Of a DNA stretch of 51,908 bases, positions 43,185-51,837 are shown piece after piece. The stretch's first letter is position 1. Every line of letters begins with the position of its first letter. The DNA comes from Sphingobacterium sp. GTDB lineage: Bacteria; Bacteroidota; Bacteroidia; Sphingobacteriales; Sphingobacteriaceae. The stretch lies in contig JAIRVH010000194.1 of assembly GCA_031253985.1 (NCBI GenBank), forward strand, positions 1-51,908, written 5' to 3'. The notes beneath the pieces were generated by a model that was not told where the DNA came from, searched no databases, and worked only from the letters and a program-made list of their open reading frames with translations. The position numbers and the translations under genes are program-made.

Positions 43185-43192
43185 TATATTTG
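43185..43192 (+). promoter_or_regulatory. -7 element directly before ubiE (leaderless)
   Basis: TATATTTG matches TAnnTTTG and ends 4 bases before the ATG at 43197, so transcription should begin at or beside the start codon. Confidence 0.6.
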
Positions 43193-43196
43193 TAAA

Positions 43197-43937
43197 ATGA
43201 CGCACGATTCCTCCACATTAAAACCCTACAAAGACACCAATGACGGGAAGAAGAAACAAGTAGCAGATATGTTCGACAACATTTCTCATTCCTATGATTT
43301 CTTAAATCATTTCATGTCCTTGGGAATTGATATTATATGGCGCAAAAACGCCATTAATGCCTTAAAGTCCATAAAACCGCAGCTCATGTTGGATGTGGCT
43401 ACCGGAACTGGTGATTTTGCTTTGGAATCAATTAAAATATTGAATCCCAAAAAGATTATTGGTGTGGACATCTCTCAGGGAATGCTTGACGTCGCCAAGA
43501 AGAAGATTGCAAATAAAGGATTAGAAAATCAATTTGAAGTGCAACTAGGAGACTCCGAAAGACTTCAGTTCGAAGATAATACTTTCGACGCTGTTACCGT
43601 CGCATTTGGCGTACGAAATTTTGAAAACCTAGAAAAAGGCTTATCAGACATCTATCGTGTGTTAAAACCCGGAGGGAAAGCTATTATTTTAGAATTTTCA
43701 AACCCGAAGAAATTCCCAATTAAGCAGTTGTATAATTTTTATTTCAAATTTATCACGCCCACCATTGGAAAATTCTTTTCAAAGGATTCCAGCGCGTATG
43801 AATACTTACCTGAATCTGTTGCTCAATTTCCAGATGGACAAAAATTCGTTGCCATAAATAAAAAGGCAGGTTTTAACGAAACTATTGTTAGGCCACAAAC
43901 ATTTGGCATCTGTACAATCTATGTAGCTACAAAATAG
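43197..43937 (+). CDS. ubiE: Demethylmenaquinone methyltransferase
   Basis: This 246-residue SAM methyltransferase (MenG/UbiE) makes the last step of menaquinone synthesis. Motifs are VADMFDNISHSYDFLNHFMS at ~30, the SAM site LDVATGTGDFAL, AFGVRNFENLEKGL and a closing YEYLPESVAQFPDG. I chose ATG at 43197; an upstream ATG at 43179 is in frame but falls before the -7 element. The mRNA is probably leaderless. Confidence 0.95.
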   Translation: MTHDSSTLKPYKDTNDGKKKQVADMFDNISHSYDFLNHFMSLGIDIIWRKNAINALKSIKPQLMLDVATGTGDFALESIKILNPKKIIGVDISQGMLDVAKKKIANKGLENQFEVQLGDSERLQFEDNTFDAVTVAFGVRNFENLEKGLSDIYRVLKPGGKAIILEFSNPKKFPIKQLYNFYFKFITPTIGKFFSKDSSAYEYLPESVAQFPDGQKFVAINKKAGFNETIVRPQTFGICTIYVATK

Positions 43938-43998
43938 CTCCTTAGAGTCTAATTTGAATCAACACTGATTAAATTTTAATGTCAACAAGTTACCATAT

Positions 43999-44760
43999 AT
44001 GACTAAGACAGTTTTTATCACAGGAGCAAGTTCCGGAATCGGTCAGGCTTGTGCGGAAGTTCTAGCGAAAGAGGGTTACAATCTTTTACTTTGCGCACGC
44101 AGATTAAATCGTTTAGAAAAATTAAAAGATACACTGCTTAAGGCATATCCGACAATACAAATACATATTTTTGAACTCGATGTTCGAGATGCTGAACAAG
44201 TTGCCAATCAAATTGATGGTCTTCCCCAAGAGTGGAAGAAAATCAATATCCTAATCAACAATGCTGGATTGAGCCAGGGACTGGATCCTATTCAGGATGG
44301 CGATATTGGAGATTGGGACAGAATGATTGATACAAATATCAAAGGCCTGCTCTATGTAAGTAAAGCGGTAATTCCGCTTATGGATACCGAAAACGGCGCC
44401 CATATTGTTAATTTAGGATCCATTGCGGGAAAAGAGGTTTATCCCAATGGGAATGTCTATTGTGCAACCAAACATGCTGTTGATGCACTGACGAAAGCTA
44501 TGCGTATCGACTTATTGCAAAAAGGCATTAAAGTTACCTCTATTGATCCTGGAATGGTTGAAACAGAATTTTCTGAAGTGCGGTTTCACGGGGATCGCGA
44601 AAGAGCCAAAAACGTTTATAATGGTGTACAGCCCCTGACTGGAAAGGACATTGCTGAGACTATACTTTTCGTAATTACCCGACCGGCACATGTCAATATA
44701 AATGATCTCTTAATAATGCCTACTGCACAAGCAACAGGTACGATTGTTAATCGAAAATAA
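43999..44760 (+). CDS. Short-chain dehydrogenase/reductase (YdfG-like)
   Basis: This 253-residue classical SDR has the NADP-type site TGASSGIG at residue 7, an Arg pair after strand 2 (CARRLNRL) that favours NADPH, NNAG, and the catalytic Tyr and Lys in YCATKHAVDAL. The closest relatives are 3-hydroxy-acid and serine dehydrogenases such as YdfG. The natural substrate is unclear. It begins 61 bases after ubiE on the same strand. Confidence 0.9.
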   Translation: MTKTVFITGASSGIGQACAEVLAKEGYNLLLCARRLNRLEKLKDTLLKAYPTIQIHIFELDVRDAEQVANQIDGLPQEWKKINILINNAGLSQGLDPIQDGDIGDWDRMIDTNIKGLLYVSKAVIPLMDTENGAHIVNLGSIAGKEVYPNGNVYCATKHAVDALTKAMRIDLLQKGIKVTSIDPGMVETEFSEVRFHGDRERAKNVYNGVQPLTGKDIAETILFVITRPAHVNINDLLIMPTAQATGTIVNRK

Positions 44761-44770
44761 TTAAAATATT

Positions 44771-45220
44771 ATGTCATTAGAACTACAAATAAACCAAGAC
44801 ATCAAGGCGGCAATGATCGCAAAAGATACAGCAAAATTACGCGGTTTACGCGCCATCAAAGCAGCTATTCTCTTAGCAAAAACGGAAAAAGGTCATTCTG
44901 AAGATCTTAACCAAGAGGCGGAGATTAAAGTTTTACAAAAACTTGTCAAACAACGTCGCGAATCTGCTGAAATTTATAAGACTCAAAACCGGGAAGATCT
45001 TTATGCAATTGAAGTTGAGGAAGAAAAAGTTATTGAGGCTTATTTACCAAAACAACTAAGCAAAGAAGAAGTTGAAGCGATAGTCAAAGCAATTATTGTA
45101 GAAACAGGAGCTTCTTCCATTAAGGATATGGGTAAAGTGATGGGCGCGGCAAACCAAAAGCTCGCTGGACAAGCTGACGGCAAAACAATCTCTGAAGTTG
45201 TTAAAAGTCTTCTCGCATAA
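44771..45220 (+). CDS. GatB/YqeY-domain protein
   Basis: This 149-residue protein matches YqeY, a domain that resembles the tail of GatB, the amidotransferase subunit that makes Gln-tRNA. Typical segments are KLRGLRAIKAAILLAKTEK, KLVKQRRESAEIYK and a C-terminal GKVMGAANQKLAGQADGK. The role of free YqeY proteins is not established. It lies 10 bases after the SDR gene and is closed by a terminator. Confidence 0.94.
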   Translation: MSLELQINQDIKAAMIAKDTAKLRGLRAIKAAILLAKTEKGHSEDLNQEAEIKVLQKLVKQRRESAEIYKTQNREDLYAIEVEEEKVIEAYLPKQLSKEEVEAIVKAIIVETGASSIKDMGKVMGAANQKLAGQADGKTISEVVKSLLA

Positions 45221-45236
45221 AAATTTCCAATCAATT

Positions 45237-45297
45237 GAGTCAAATTAAATTGGTATTTCTTCCCAGATATATCTGATTTAATTTGACTCTTTTTTTA
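45237..45297 (+). terminator. Terminator after yqeY
   Basis: A perfect 14-bp stem (45237-45250 / 45276-45289) with a 25-base loop runs into TTTTTTT. It begins 16 bases after the yqeY stop. Confidence 0.8.
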
Positions 45298-45305
45298 TTT
45301 CAACT

Positions 45306-45758
45306 ATGGCTTTACAGTGGAACCTGAAGAAATTTGACGAACTCAGCAACAAAGAACTATATCGTATTCTAAAGTTGCGAATGGAAGTGTTTGTTTTAGA
45401 ACAAGAATGCCTTTATCCTGAATTGGACGATAAGGATTTCGCATGTCTTCATCTTTGGGCGGAACAAGAAGGCAGCATTCTAGCTTACACGAGATTAGTT
45501 CCCCCTGGACTTTCGTACCCACAGGCATCAATAGGACGGGTTATTGTCGCAGAACAAGCACGGGGCACCGGCCTTAGCCAACAACTCATGATTAGTTCGA
45601 TCGAATCCGTCTCTAAAGAATTTGGCGTCAATGACATACAGATTGGTGCGCAATTTCATTTAAAGTCATTTTATGAAAAATTAGGATTTCGACAGGTCTC
45701 TGAGCCCTATCCCGATTATGGAATTCTTCATATCGATATGATTAAATCACCTATTTAA
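45306..45758 (+). CDS. elaA: ElaA-family GNAT acetyltransferase
   Basis: This 150-residue GNAT protein opens with the ElaA pattern (WNLKKFDELSNKELYRILKL, VFVLEQECLYPELDD) and carries the acetyl-CoA loop VAEQARGTGLSQQLM. The C-terminal FYEKLGFRQV is typical. The substrate of ElaA is not established. It begins just after a terminator and 10 bases before the DUF423 gene. Confidence 0.92.
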   Translation: MALQWNLKKFDELSNKELYRILKLRMEVFVLEQECLYPELDDKDFACLHLWAEQEGSILAYTRLVPPGLSYPQASIGRVIVAEQARGTGLSQQLMISSIESVSKEFGVNDIQIGAQFHLKSFYEKLGFRQVSEPYPDYGILHIDMIKSPI

Positions 45759-45768
45759 TAAATTTACT

Positions 45769-46143
45769 ATGCAAAACTTCGTCATTATCACAGCTGCACT
45801 ATTTGGAGCATTTGCTATCATATTAGGAGCCTTTGGAGCACATGCTTTCAAAAAGATTTTATCAACTGAAAAACTGGAATCTTTTGAAGTTGGCGTTCGG
45901 TATCAAATGTATGCAGCTCTTACTTTGTTACTTATAGGGTTTAACTTCTCCTTTGAACAGCAGTCTGAGCGAGTTGCATTCTATCTTATCACTTTAGGGA
46001 CTATTCTGTTCTCCGTAAGTATTTATTTTCTATCGTTTGCGGATTATTGGAAAAAAAACCTGAAGTTTCTTGGACCAATTACCCCACTTGGCGGTTTGCT
46101 TATGATCGCGGGCTGGGTTGCTATCATCATTCGTTTTTTGTAG
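45769..46143 (+). CDS. DUF423-family membrane protein
   Basis: This 124-residue protein (YgdD-like) has four membrane helices. Hallmarks are the opening GAFAIILGAFGAHAFKK and the close ITPLGGLLMIAGW. Function is unknown. It begins 10 bases after elaA, so both are likely one transcript. Confidence 0.93.
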   Translation: MQNFVIITAALFGAFAIILGAFGAHAFKKILSTEKLESFEVGVRYQMYAALTLLLIGFNFSFEQQSERVAFYLITLGTILFSVSIYFLSFADYWKKNLKFLGPITPLGGLLMIAGWVAIIIRFL

Positions 46144-46248
46144 ATTTGGAATAAATATGGCAATGATGTCTGCCCTGAACCGCCTCAAAAAGCTGATGAC
46201 GTCTACTTTTTTAGTATAAAACAACAATTTTATATAAAGTGTAGACTT

Positions 46249-47487
46249 ATGGCTATAGCAAATTCAAATCAACGTAACTTTCGTTTCTTTCTTAAATGGC
46301 TGATCACCTGCAGTACGATAGGCTTCATCGTGGGATCTATTTGTGCATTTTTTCTTTTTTCCCTCAACTGGGTAACCCAATACCGAACTGCTCATCCGTG
46401 GATAATTTATGGACTCCCCTTGGCAGGGTTTGTTATCGCGTTGTCTTACAAGTATTGGGGCAATCTCTCCAGCAAAGGCAACAATTTATTGATTGAAGAA
46501 TATCTTCATCCTCAACGACGGATCCCACTTGTCATGGCTCCTCTCGTTTTATTCGGAACTTTACTCACACATTTATTTGGAGGTTCCGCAGGTCGTGAAG
46601 GAACTGCTGTACAGATAGGTGGGGCAATTTCTGACCAGCTCAATCGTTGGTTTGAATTCGATAAGACTGAAAGACGGGTGTTGATATCAATAGGCATAAC
46701 GGCTGGTTTTGCGGCTGTATTTGGCACTCCTTTAGCAGGAACCATATTCGGATTAGAAGTCTTGCTCATAGGCAAAAAAAGATATTTTGGTATTCTTCCT
46801 TGCTTATTTACTGCCTATCTTTCGAATTTCAGTTGCCAACTATGGAATATTCCACATACCCATTATCCAATTCAGGATGCTATTCCAACACTTTCCTTGA
46901 CCAATATTGGATTTAGTCTAGTAGCAGGTATTCTATTCGGTAGCGCAGCATGGCTTTTTACATTTACCAGCGATTTCTTTAGCCTCCAATTCAAACGAAT
47001 CAAATCTCCTCTGCTTAGACCTGTAATAGGTGGTATTATTTTAGTAACCATCGTTACTTTATTACATAGTACCAACTATATTGGGCTCGGTATCCCTATG
47101 ATCCAGCACGCATTTGTCAATCAGTCGAACTATTATGACTTTATTATCAAATTACTGCTGACAACTTTTACCCTTTCGGCCGGATTTAAAGGCGGCGAAG
47201 TCACCCCTCTTTTTTTTATTGGCGCGACCTTAGGCAGTGCATTAAGCGCCGTTATCCCCTTTCCTATCAGTTTACTCGCAGCTATGGGTTTCGTCGCCGT
47301 ATTTTCAGGTGCTACGAACACCCCATTGGCCTGCATCGTTATGGGCTATGAATTGTTTGGTTTACAGCCGATTTTATTTGTAGGAATAGCTTGTATAGCT
47401 GCATTTATATTTTCTGGAAAAAAAGGAATTTATATTGCTCAAAAAGGAGGTTTAAAAGAGAAATTATATCGAAGACTCAATTTGTAA
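46249..47487 (+). CDS. ClC-family chloride channel or H+/Cl- antiporter
   Basis: This 412-residue protein has about ten hydrophobic helices and the ClC selectivity motifs: GGSAGREGTAVQIG near residue 110 (the Glu of GREG is the gating glutamate, which favours a transporter), and GFKGGEVTPLFFIGATLG near 310. It lacks the cytoplasmic CBS domains. The other anion-binding motif, GSGIP in the archetype, is less clear (GLAGFVIAL region). It is monocistronic and its direction is convergent with mgtE. Confidence 0.92.
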   Translation: MAIANSNQRNFRFFLKWLITCSTIGFIVGSICAFFLFSLNWVTQYRTAHPWIIYGLPLAGFVIALSYKYWGNLSSKGNNLLIEEYLHPQRRIPLVMAPLVLFGTLLTHLFGGSAGREGTAVQIGGAISDQLNRWFEFDKTERRVLISIGITAGFAAVFGTPLAGTIFGLEVLLIGKKRYFGILPCLFTAYLSNFSCQLWNIPHTHYPIQDAIPTLSLTNIGFSLVAGILFGSAAWLFTFTSDFFSLQFKRIKSPLLRPVIGGIILVTIVTLLHSTNYIGLGIPMIQHAFVNQSNYYDFIIKLLLTTFTLSAGFKGGEVTPLFFIGATLGSALSAVIPFPISLLAAMGFVAVFSGATNTPLACIVMGYELFGLQPILFVGIACIAAFIFSGKKGIYIAQKGGLKEKLYRRLNL

Positions 47488-47807
47488 ACGAACCTAGGGA
47501 CTTTTCTCTTCTATTGAATTAAAGTCAGGTATAAAATACCATCTTTAATAAAAACAGTATATATCAACTCAAAGAGACCTGCGATAATAGCAAGCCAGAT
47601 CTTATTGACTAGATTTCGGAGTTAAAAATAGAGATTACAGTTTTCAATAAAACTTTCACGATTCAGCTGAACCACCTATAGACATGAAAGCTCTTGATCC
47701 CCATAAAAAACAAATACTTTCAGAAAAGAACTTCATGACTTCGCTGGCACCAACAGCAATCAAAGCAAACCGAAAGTTCTTTCCGGCCAATAATATCAGG
47801 TACTCTT
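47488..47807. other. Non-coding gap between clc and mgtE
   Basis: I see no gene, RNA or repeat in this AT-rich convergent gap. The mgtE terminator hairpin lies at its right edge. Confidence 0.5.
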
Positions 47808-47842
47808 AGAAAAAGCCTAAAGCGGATAAGTATGCTTCAGGC
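47808..47842 (-). terminator. Terminator of mgtE
   Basis: A 9-bp stem with one G-T pair (47815-47823 / 47834-47842) is followed on the minus strand by TTTTTC, 24 bases after the mgtE stop. Confidence 0.7.
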
Positions 47843-47866
47843 CGTTAAGTTATTTTAAACATCGGA

Positions 47867-49183
47867 TTACAGTAATTTCCCTTGTAAAAAGAATGCAGCA
47901 ACTGTAAAATAGATAATCAAACCAGAAACATCTACCAGTGTCGCGACAAAAGGTGCTGATGCCGTGGCAGGATCCAATCCAAAGCGACGTAAAATAAATG
48001 GAATAAACGATCCCGACAAAGTTCCCCAGAGAACGATAAACAATAAGGAAACGGCAACAGTAAAACCAATAGAAATCCAATAAGGTCCATAATCATACAG
48101 ACCAAGAAAATGCCAAGCCAATATTCGTAAAAATCCGATCGTCCCTAATATCCCACCTAAAATTAAACCAGAAGATACTTCACGTTTCATCACATACCAC
48201 CAGTCCTTAAGCTTCAACTCACCGAGAGCCATCGCCCGAATAATTAAAGACGCTGCTTGCGATCCCGAATTACCGCCACTGGATATAATCAAAGGAACAA
48301 ATAAAGCGAGAACCACTGCCTTCTCCAGTTCCCCTTCAAAAAAGCCCATCGCAGAAGCTGTAAGCATCTCGCTAAAAAACAAAATAATTAGCCAACCGGC
48401 CCTTTTTTGTATCAATTGTAATAAAGGGGTTTTAGTATAAGCTAGATCCAGCTCTTCCATCCCCCCAAATCGCTGAATATCTTCCGTATCACGATCTTCA
48501 ATTCGATCCAACACATCATCAAATGTCACAATTCCAACCAATACCCCTGCTTCTGTAACGATAGGCAAAGCACTTCGGTCATATTTTTGAAAAATCTCGA
48601 ATGCCTCTTCCATGGGTGTAGAGGCTTTAATCGCGGCAAAATTGTAGTCAATTAAGTCGGAAATCTTGGTAGAAGAATCCGATAGTAGTAATTGACCAAT
48701 TTTTAAGTCATCGATCAACACGTTTTTCTCGTCAACTACGTAAATAAAATTAAGCGTTTCGGCCTTCCTTCCAAACACCTTGATATGTCGAAAGACATCA
48801 TCGACGGTATAATAAGGGCGAACCTGCACATACATTGGCGTCATAAGCCGAGCGATACTATCCTCTTTATATCCGATCAGCTCCAAAGCCATCTGCTTTT
48901 CGCGTTCATTCAATAGATTGATCAGATACTTGATCAGATCATCAGGCAATTCCGACAATAACTCATTACGCGTATCTGGTTTCAAATTATTCAGCAATTC
49001 GGACAATTCATGTTCCGTCATTGATTTAATCAACGTATACTGAACATCCATTTCAAAAAATGAAAAGATCTCCAATCTATCCTCCAAAGGATAGTCCATA
49101 AATTGTTGATGTTGTTCTCCCTTACTTAAACGCGATATTTCTTCCGCGATATCGGCTGGGTGTAATGCTGAATTTTGTTCCAT
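47867..49183 (-). CDS. mgtE: Magnesium transporter MgtE
   Basis: This 438-residue inner-membrane Mg2+ channel has an N-terminal helical domain (~1-125), a pair of CBS domains (~125-250: LMTPMYVQVRPYYTVDDV, VLVGIVTFDDVLD) that sense cytosolic Mg2+, and five C-terminal membrane helices with the pore motif SSGGNSGSQAASLIIRAMA. Length is typical. A -7 element is upstream. Confidence 0.96.
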   Translation of the reverse strand: MEQNSALHPADIAEEISRLSKGEQHQQFMDYPLEDRLEIFSFFEMDVQYTLIKSMTEHELSELLNNLKPDTRNELLSELPDDLIKYLINLLNEREKQMALELIGYKEDSIARLMTPMYVQVRPYYTVDDVFRHIKVFGRKAETLNFIYVVDEKNVLIDDLKIGQLLLSDSSTKISDLIDYNFAAIKASTPMEEAFEIFQKYDRSALPIVTEAGVLVGIVTFDDVLDRIEDRDTEDIQRFGGMEELDLAYTKTPLLQLIQKRAGWLIILFFSEMLTASAMGFFEGELEKAVVLALFVPLIISSGGNSGSQAASLIIRAMALGELKLKDWWYVMKREVSSGLILGGILGTIGFLRILAWHFLGLYDYGPYWISIGFTVAVSLLFIVLWGTLSGSFIPFILRRFGLDPATASAPFVATLVDVSGLIIYFTVAAFFLQGKLL

Positions 49184-49210
49184 TGGAAGAATATTTTAAT
49201 GGATTTAGCG

Positions 49211-49218
49211 CAAAAGTA
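49211..49218 (-). promoter_or_regulatory. -7 element of mgtE
   Basis: The minus strand reads TACTTTTG, matching TAnnTTTG, 27 bases before the mgtE ATG. Confidence 0.5.
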
Positions 49219-49354
49219 GCTTATTTTGTATTATTTTCAACCATCTGAAAAACTATTTTTTCTACCTGCAATTACCTGACATTGATAACAAAGCCACTTT
49301 CTATCGTATTTCATGCGTCACCGAACCTCAACTGCCGACAGGCTTTACAATATC

Positions 49355-50065
49355 TTAAAAATTAATTAATCCTGGCGCCAGTTCTACAGACTCAGAATTA
49401 GGTTTAAACAGACGTGCCGTTAAACTACCTTTCAATTCTATTTTTCCCGCATTCACATGCAACCAACTCCCCTCTCGCAAACCTACGACTGGCTGGGAAT
49501 TAAATTGATGAAATTCCTGAATTCGAGTTTCTCTTGTCTCCCCTTTATGTGTAGATGCCGGGTCTGGGTCCAAATAGTGAGGATTGATGTTAAAAGGCAA
49601 AAGACCAAGTGCGTCGAAACTGGGCGGGTAAACAATAGGCATATCATTTGTTGTTCCAATTGTCAATCCTGTTAGATTTGAACCTGCCGATGTGCCGACA
49701 TATGGAATCCCTTTTGCTATCTGAACACGCAATTGCGGCATTAAATCGAGATCATAAAGCGTTTTCAACAACAAAAATGTATTTCCTCCACCAACAAAAA
49801 CCGCCTTCGCATCCTGAATCGCTTTCTTCCTATTGTTAAACTCATGCAATCCCCTAACTTTTATATTTTTATCCATCAATGCTTCTTGTACCTTCATCGT
49901 ATAGGCATCAAAAGAAATTCCAGATGGTCTTGCAAAAGGAACAAACAGCAATTCATCAGATTGAATAAATTCTACAAATTCCTCTTTTATATAGGCTAAA
50001 AATTCACTACCAAAGATCGTACTTGTACTTACGACCAAAAGTTTGTATGCTGGATTAATATTCAT
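49355..50065 (-). CDS. pepE: Dipeptidase E (peptidase S51)
   Basis: This 236-residue cytosolic Asp-Xaa dipeptidase has the nucleophile Ser in YVGTSAGSNLTG near residue 123, the upstream VFVGGGNTFLLL and the HYLDPDPASTHKGETR segment with the catalytic His. Length and motifs are normal. It is a separate unit from the SPFH pair, because a terminator lies between them. Confidence 0.94.
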   Translation of the reverse strand: MNINPAYKLLVVSTSTIFGSEFLAYIKEEFVEFIQSDELLFVPFARPSGISFDAYTMKVQEALMDKNIKVRGLHEFNNRKKAIQDAKAVFVGGGNTFLLLKTLYDLDLMPQLRVQIAKGIPYVGTSAGSNLTGLTIGTTNDMPIVYPPSFDALGLLPFNINPHYLDPDPASTHKGETRETRIQEFHQFNSQPVVGLREGSWLHVNAGKIELKGSLTARLFKPNSESVELAPGLINF

Positions 50066-50089
50066 CTTCTATCTCTAAAACAGTAAAAT

Positions 50090-50130
50090 AAAAAATACCT
50101 TTAACTTCGTCAATAACGAAGCCAAAGGTA
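50090..50130 (-). terminator. Terminator of the SPFH-Arc pair
   Basis: A 14-bp stem with two mismatches (50097-50110 / 50117-50130) is followed on the minus strand by a T-rich run (AGGTATTTTTTATTTT). It lies between the Arc-type gene and pepE. Confidence 0.65.
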
Positions 50131-50153
50131 CATTTTTCGTAGCTTACTATTAC

Positions 50154-50330
50154 TTATTTCTTTTCAGCAGTCTTTTTCTCCGTACCCAATCTTTTGTTTT
50201 CTTGTAGCGCCTTATGTAAAAGATATTCTATCTGCCCGTTAACACTCCTAAACTCATCCGCGGCCCATTTTTCCAATGCTTTGTGCATTTGGTCATCTAA
50301 GCGTAGCATAAAGTTTTTCTTATCTGCCAT
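50154..50330 (-). CDS. Arc-type ribbon-helix-helix DNA-binding protein
   Basis: This 58-residue protein reads MADKKNFMLRLDDQMHKALE, then WAADEFRSVNGQIEYLLHKA, then a Lys-rich tail. That is the ribbon-helix-helix layout: a beta-strand (FMLRLD), helix A and helix B with the NGQIEYLL turn. It begins 10 bases after the SPFH stop, on the same strand, so the pair is co-transcribed. Bacteroidota often pair an Arc-type protein with an SPFH gene. A repeat array at the SPFH promoter suits autoregulation. Confidence 0.85.
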   Translation of the reverse strand: MADKKNFMLRLDDQMHKALEKWAADEFRSVNGQIEYLLHKALQENKRLGTEKKTAEKK

Positions 50331-50340
50331 TTCATTTCGT

Positions 50341-51204
50341 TTATTGGTACAACGTACCGGTATTTACAATAGGTGTTGCAGCTTTCTCTCCACACAGTAC
50401 CACCATTAAATTGCTGACCATCGCTGCTTTTTTCTCATTGTCCAATTCTACGATATCTTTTTCAGACAGTTTTTTTAACGCCATTTCAACCATTCCTACG
50501 GCACCATCTACAATCTTTGAACGTGCAGCAACAATTGCCGCAGCTTGTTGTCTTTGCAACATTGCACCTGCTATTTCGGAGGCATAAGCCAAATGACTGA
50601 TTCTTGCCTCCTTAATAATAACTCCAGCTGGCGCCAAACGATCCGATAATTCCTGTTCCAGAATATGATTTACGGTATCGCCGCCTTCACGCAAAGTGAT
50701 CTCCGCCCCTTCATCTTCCAAATTATCATAAGGAAAGCTTCCAGCCAGGTGTCTTACCGCAGCTTCGCTCTGTGTGCGCACATAAGAGGTATAGTTACTT
50801 ACATCATAGGCGGCTTTATAGGTATCGCCAACTTGCCATACGATAACAGCGCCAATTTCAATCGGATTACCCATCTTATCATTTACCTTTAACGTCTGTC
50901 CTTGCAGGTTATCGGAACGAAGACTTATTTTAATTGTCGAATACAACGGATTGACAAAAAACAGACCGTTTTCTTTCACCGTCCCGACGTATTTTCCAAA
51001 GAAATTCAATACACGTGAATGATTTGGATTAATTATCATCAATCCTTTCAAAATAAAAAATGTAGCAATCATTAATACGACGCCTAACACAACATAAAGC
51101 GAACTTTCCTCGACGCTAGCAAATGAAAATATAGCTGCGACAAATGAGACAACAGCGATCAATAAAGCTAAATAGCCTGACATTGGTTTAATTAGTTTTT
51201 CCAT
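50341..51204 (-). CDS. SPFH/band-7 domain membrane protein
   Basis: This 287-residue protein has two hydrophobic segments at the N-terminus (~11-60) and an SPFH domain (~65-255: NFFGKYVGTVKENGLFFVNP, EIGAVIVWQVGDTYKAAYDV, LEQELSDRLAPAGVIIKEAR). SPFH proteins form membrane-associated scaffolds linked to quality-control proteases, but no protease is adjacent. It is the first gene of a two-gene unit with the Arc-type regulator. Function is unproven. Confidence 0.9.
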   Translation of the reverse strand: MEKLIKPMSGYLALLIAVVSFVAAIFSFASVEESSLYVVLGVVLMIATFFILKGLMIINPNHSRVLNFFGKYVGTVKENGLFFVNPLYSTIKISLRSDNLQGQTLKVNDKMGNPIEIGAVIVWQVGDTYKAAYDVSNYTSYVRTQSEAAVRHLAGSFPYDNLEDEGAEITLREGGDTVNHILEQELSDRLAPAGVIIKEARISHLAYASEIAGAMLQRQQAAAIVAARSKIVDGAVGMVEMALKKLSEKDIVELDNEKKAAMVSNLMVVLCGEKAATPIVNTGTLYQ

Positions 51205-51224
51205 AATTTATTAATATATATTTG

Positions 51225-51273
51225 ATATCATTTTAATATCATAAATATACTACAATATTTATGATATTTCAAA
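51225..51273 (-). promoter_or_regulatory. SPFH promoter overlapped by an inverted repeat and ATATCAT array
   Basis: On the minus strand TTTG (51270-51273), 20 bases, then TATATTTA (51242-51249) fit the -33/-7 layout with one mismatch. A perfect 14-bp inverted repeat (51235-51248 / 51255-51268, 6-base loop) lies within it. ATATCAT occurs at 51225 and 51236, 11 bases apart, and inverted at 51261. A tandem and inverted array like this is typical of ribbon-helix-helix operators. Confidence 0.7.
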
Positions 51274-51290
51274 GAAAAATATAAAATCAC

Positions 51291-51298
51291 TATTTTTG
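51291..51298 (+). promoter_or_regulatory. -7 element of the glycosylase gene (leaderless)
   Basis: TATTTTTG matches TAnnTTTG and ends 3 bases before the ATG at 51302, so the mRNA probably starts at the start codon. Confidence 0.55.
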
Positions 51299-51301
51299 AC
51301 T

Positions 51302-51784
51302 ATGCTGAAACGATCATTCCCGCCTCTGGTGAATTCCCAAACGAAAGTACTGATCCTTGGATCTCTACCGGGGGACAAATCGCTAGAGAAAAATGAATAC
51401 TATGCACACCCGCAAAATCGCTTTTGGAAAATATTTAATTCCCTATTTCATACCGGGGATACATCAAATTATACGGAAAAGATAAATCTCCTTCTTAAAA
51501 ACAACATTGGTCTTTGGGATGTATGCGCAGAGGCCTCTCGCCCGGGCAGCATGGATCTCGCAATACAGCACGAACGCCCAAACCAAATCATTGAACTACT
51601 TAAAAAGTATCCATCGATTACACAAATTGTTTTTAATGGACAAAAAGCACACCATTTATACCTGAAACATTTTGACAAGAGAGCGGGTATTATTTACAGA
51701 TGCTTACCTAGCACAAGTCCTGCTAATGCAAAAAGTAATCTTGAAAGTCTTATTGAACATTGGCGTATTATAATAAGTGATTAA
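51302..51784 (+). CDS. MUG-family DNA-deoxyinosine/uracil glycosylase
   Basis: This 160-residue base-excision repair enzyme resembles the DNA-deoxyinosine glycosylase branch of the uracil-DNA-glycosylase superfamily. LILGSLPGDKSLEKNEYYAH is the N-terminal motif, NRFWKIF follows, and LPSTSPANA near the C-terminus is the loop that enters the minor groove. I chose ATG at 51302. A TTG six bases upstream is in frame but overlaps the -7 element. Confidence 0.9.
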   Translation: MLKRSFPPLVNSQTKVLILGSLPGDKSLEKNEYYAHPQNRFWKIFNSLFHTGDTSNYTEKINLLLKNNIGLWDVCAEASRPGSMDLAIQHERPNQIIELLKKYPSITQIVFNGQKAHHLYLKHFDKRAGIIYRCLPSTSPANAKSNLESLIEHWRIIISD

Positions 51785-51822
51785 ATTAGACGAATTAGAT
51801 TCGTTAATTCAGTCCTATTGCT

Positions 51823-51830
51823 TATTTTTG
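51823..51830 (+). promoter_or_regulatory. -7 element of purM
   Basis: TATTTTTG matches TAnnTTTG, 7 bases before the purM ATG at 51838. Confidence 0.5.
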
Positions 51831-51837
51831 CCCTAAG

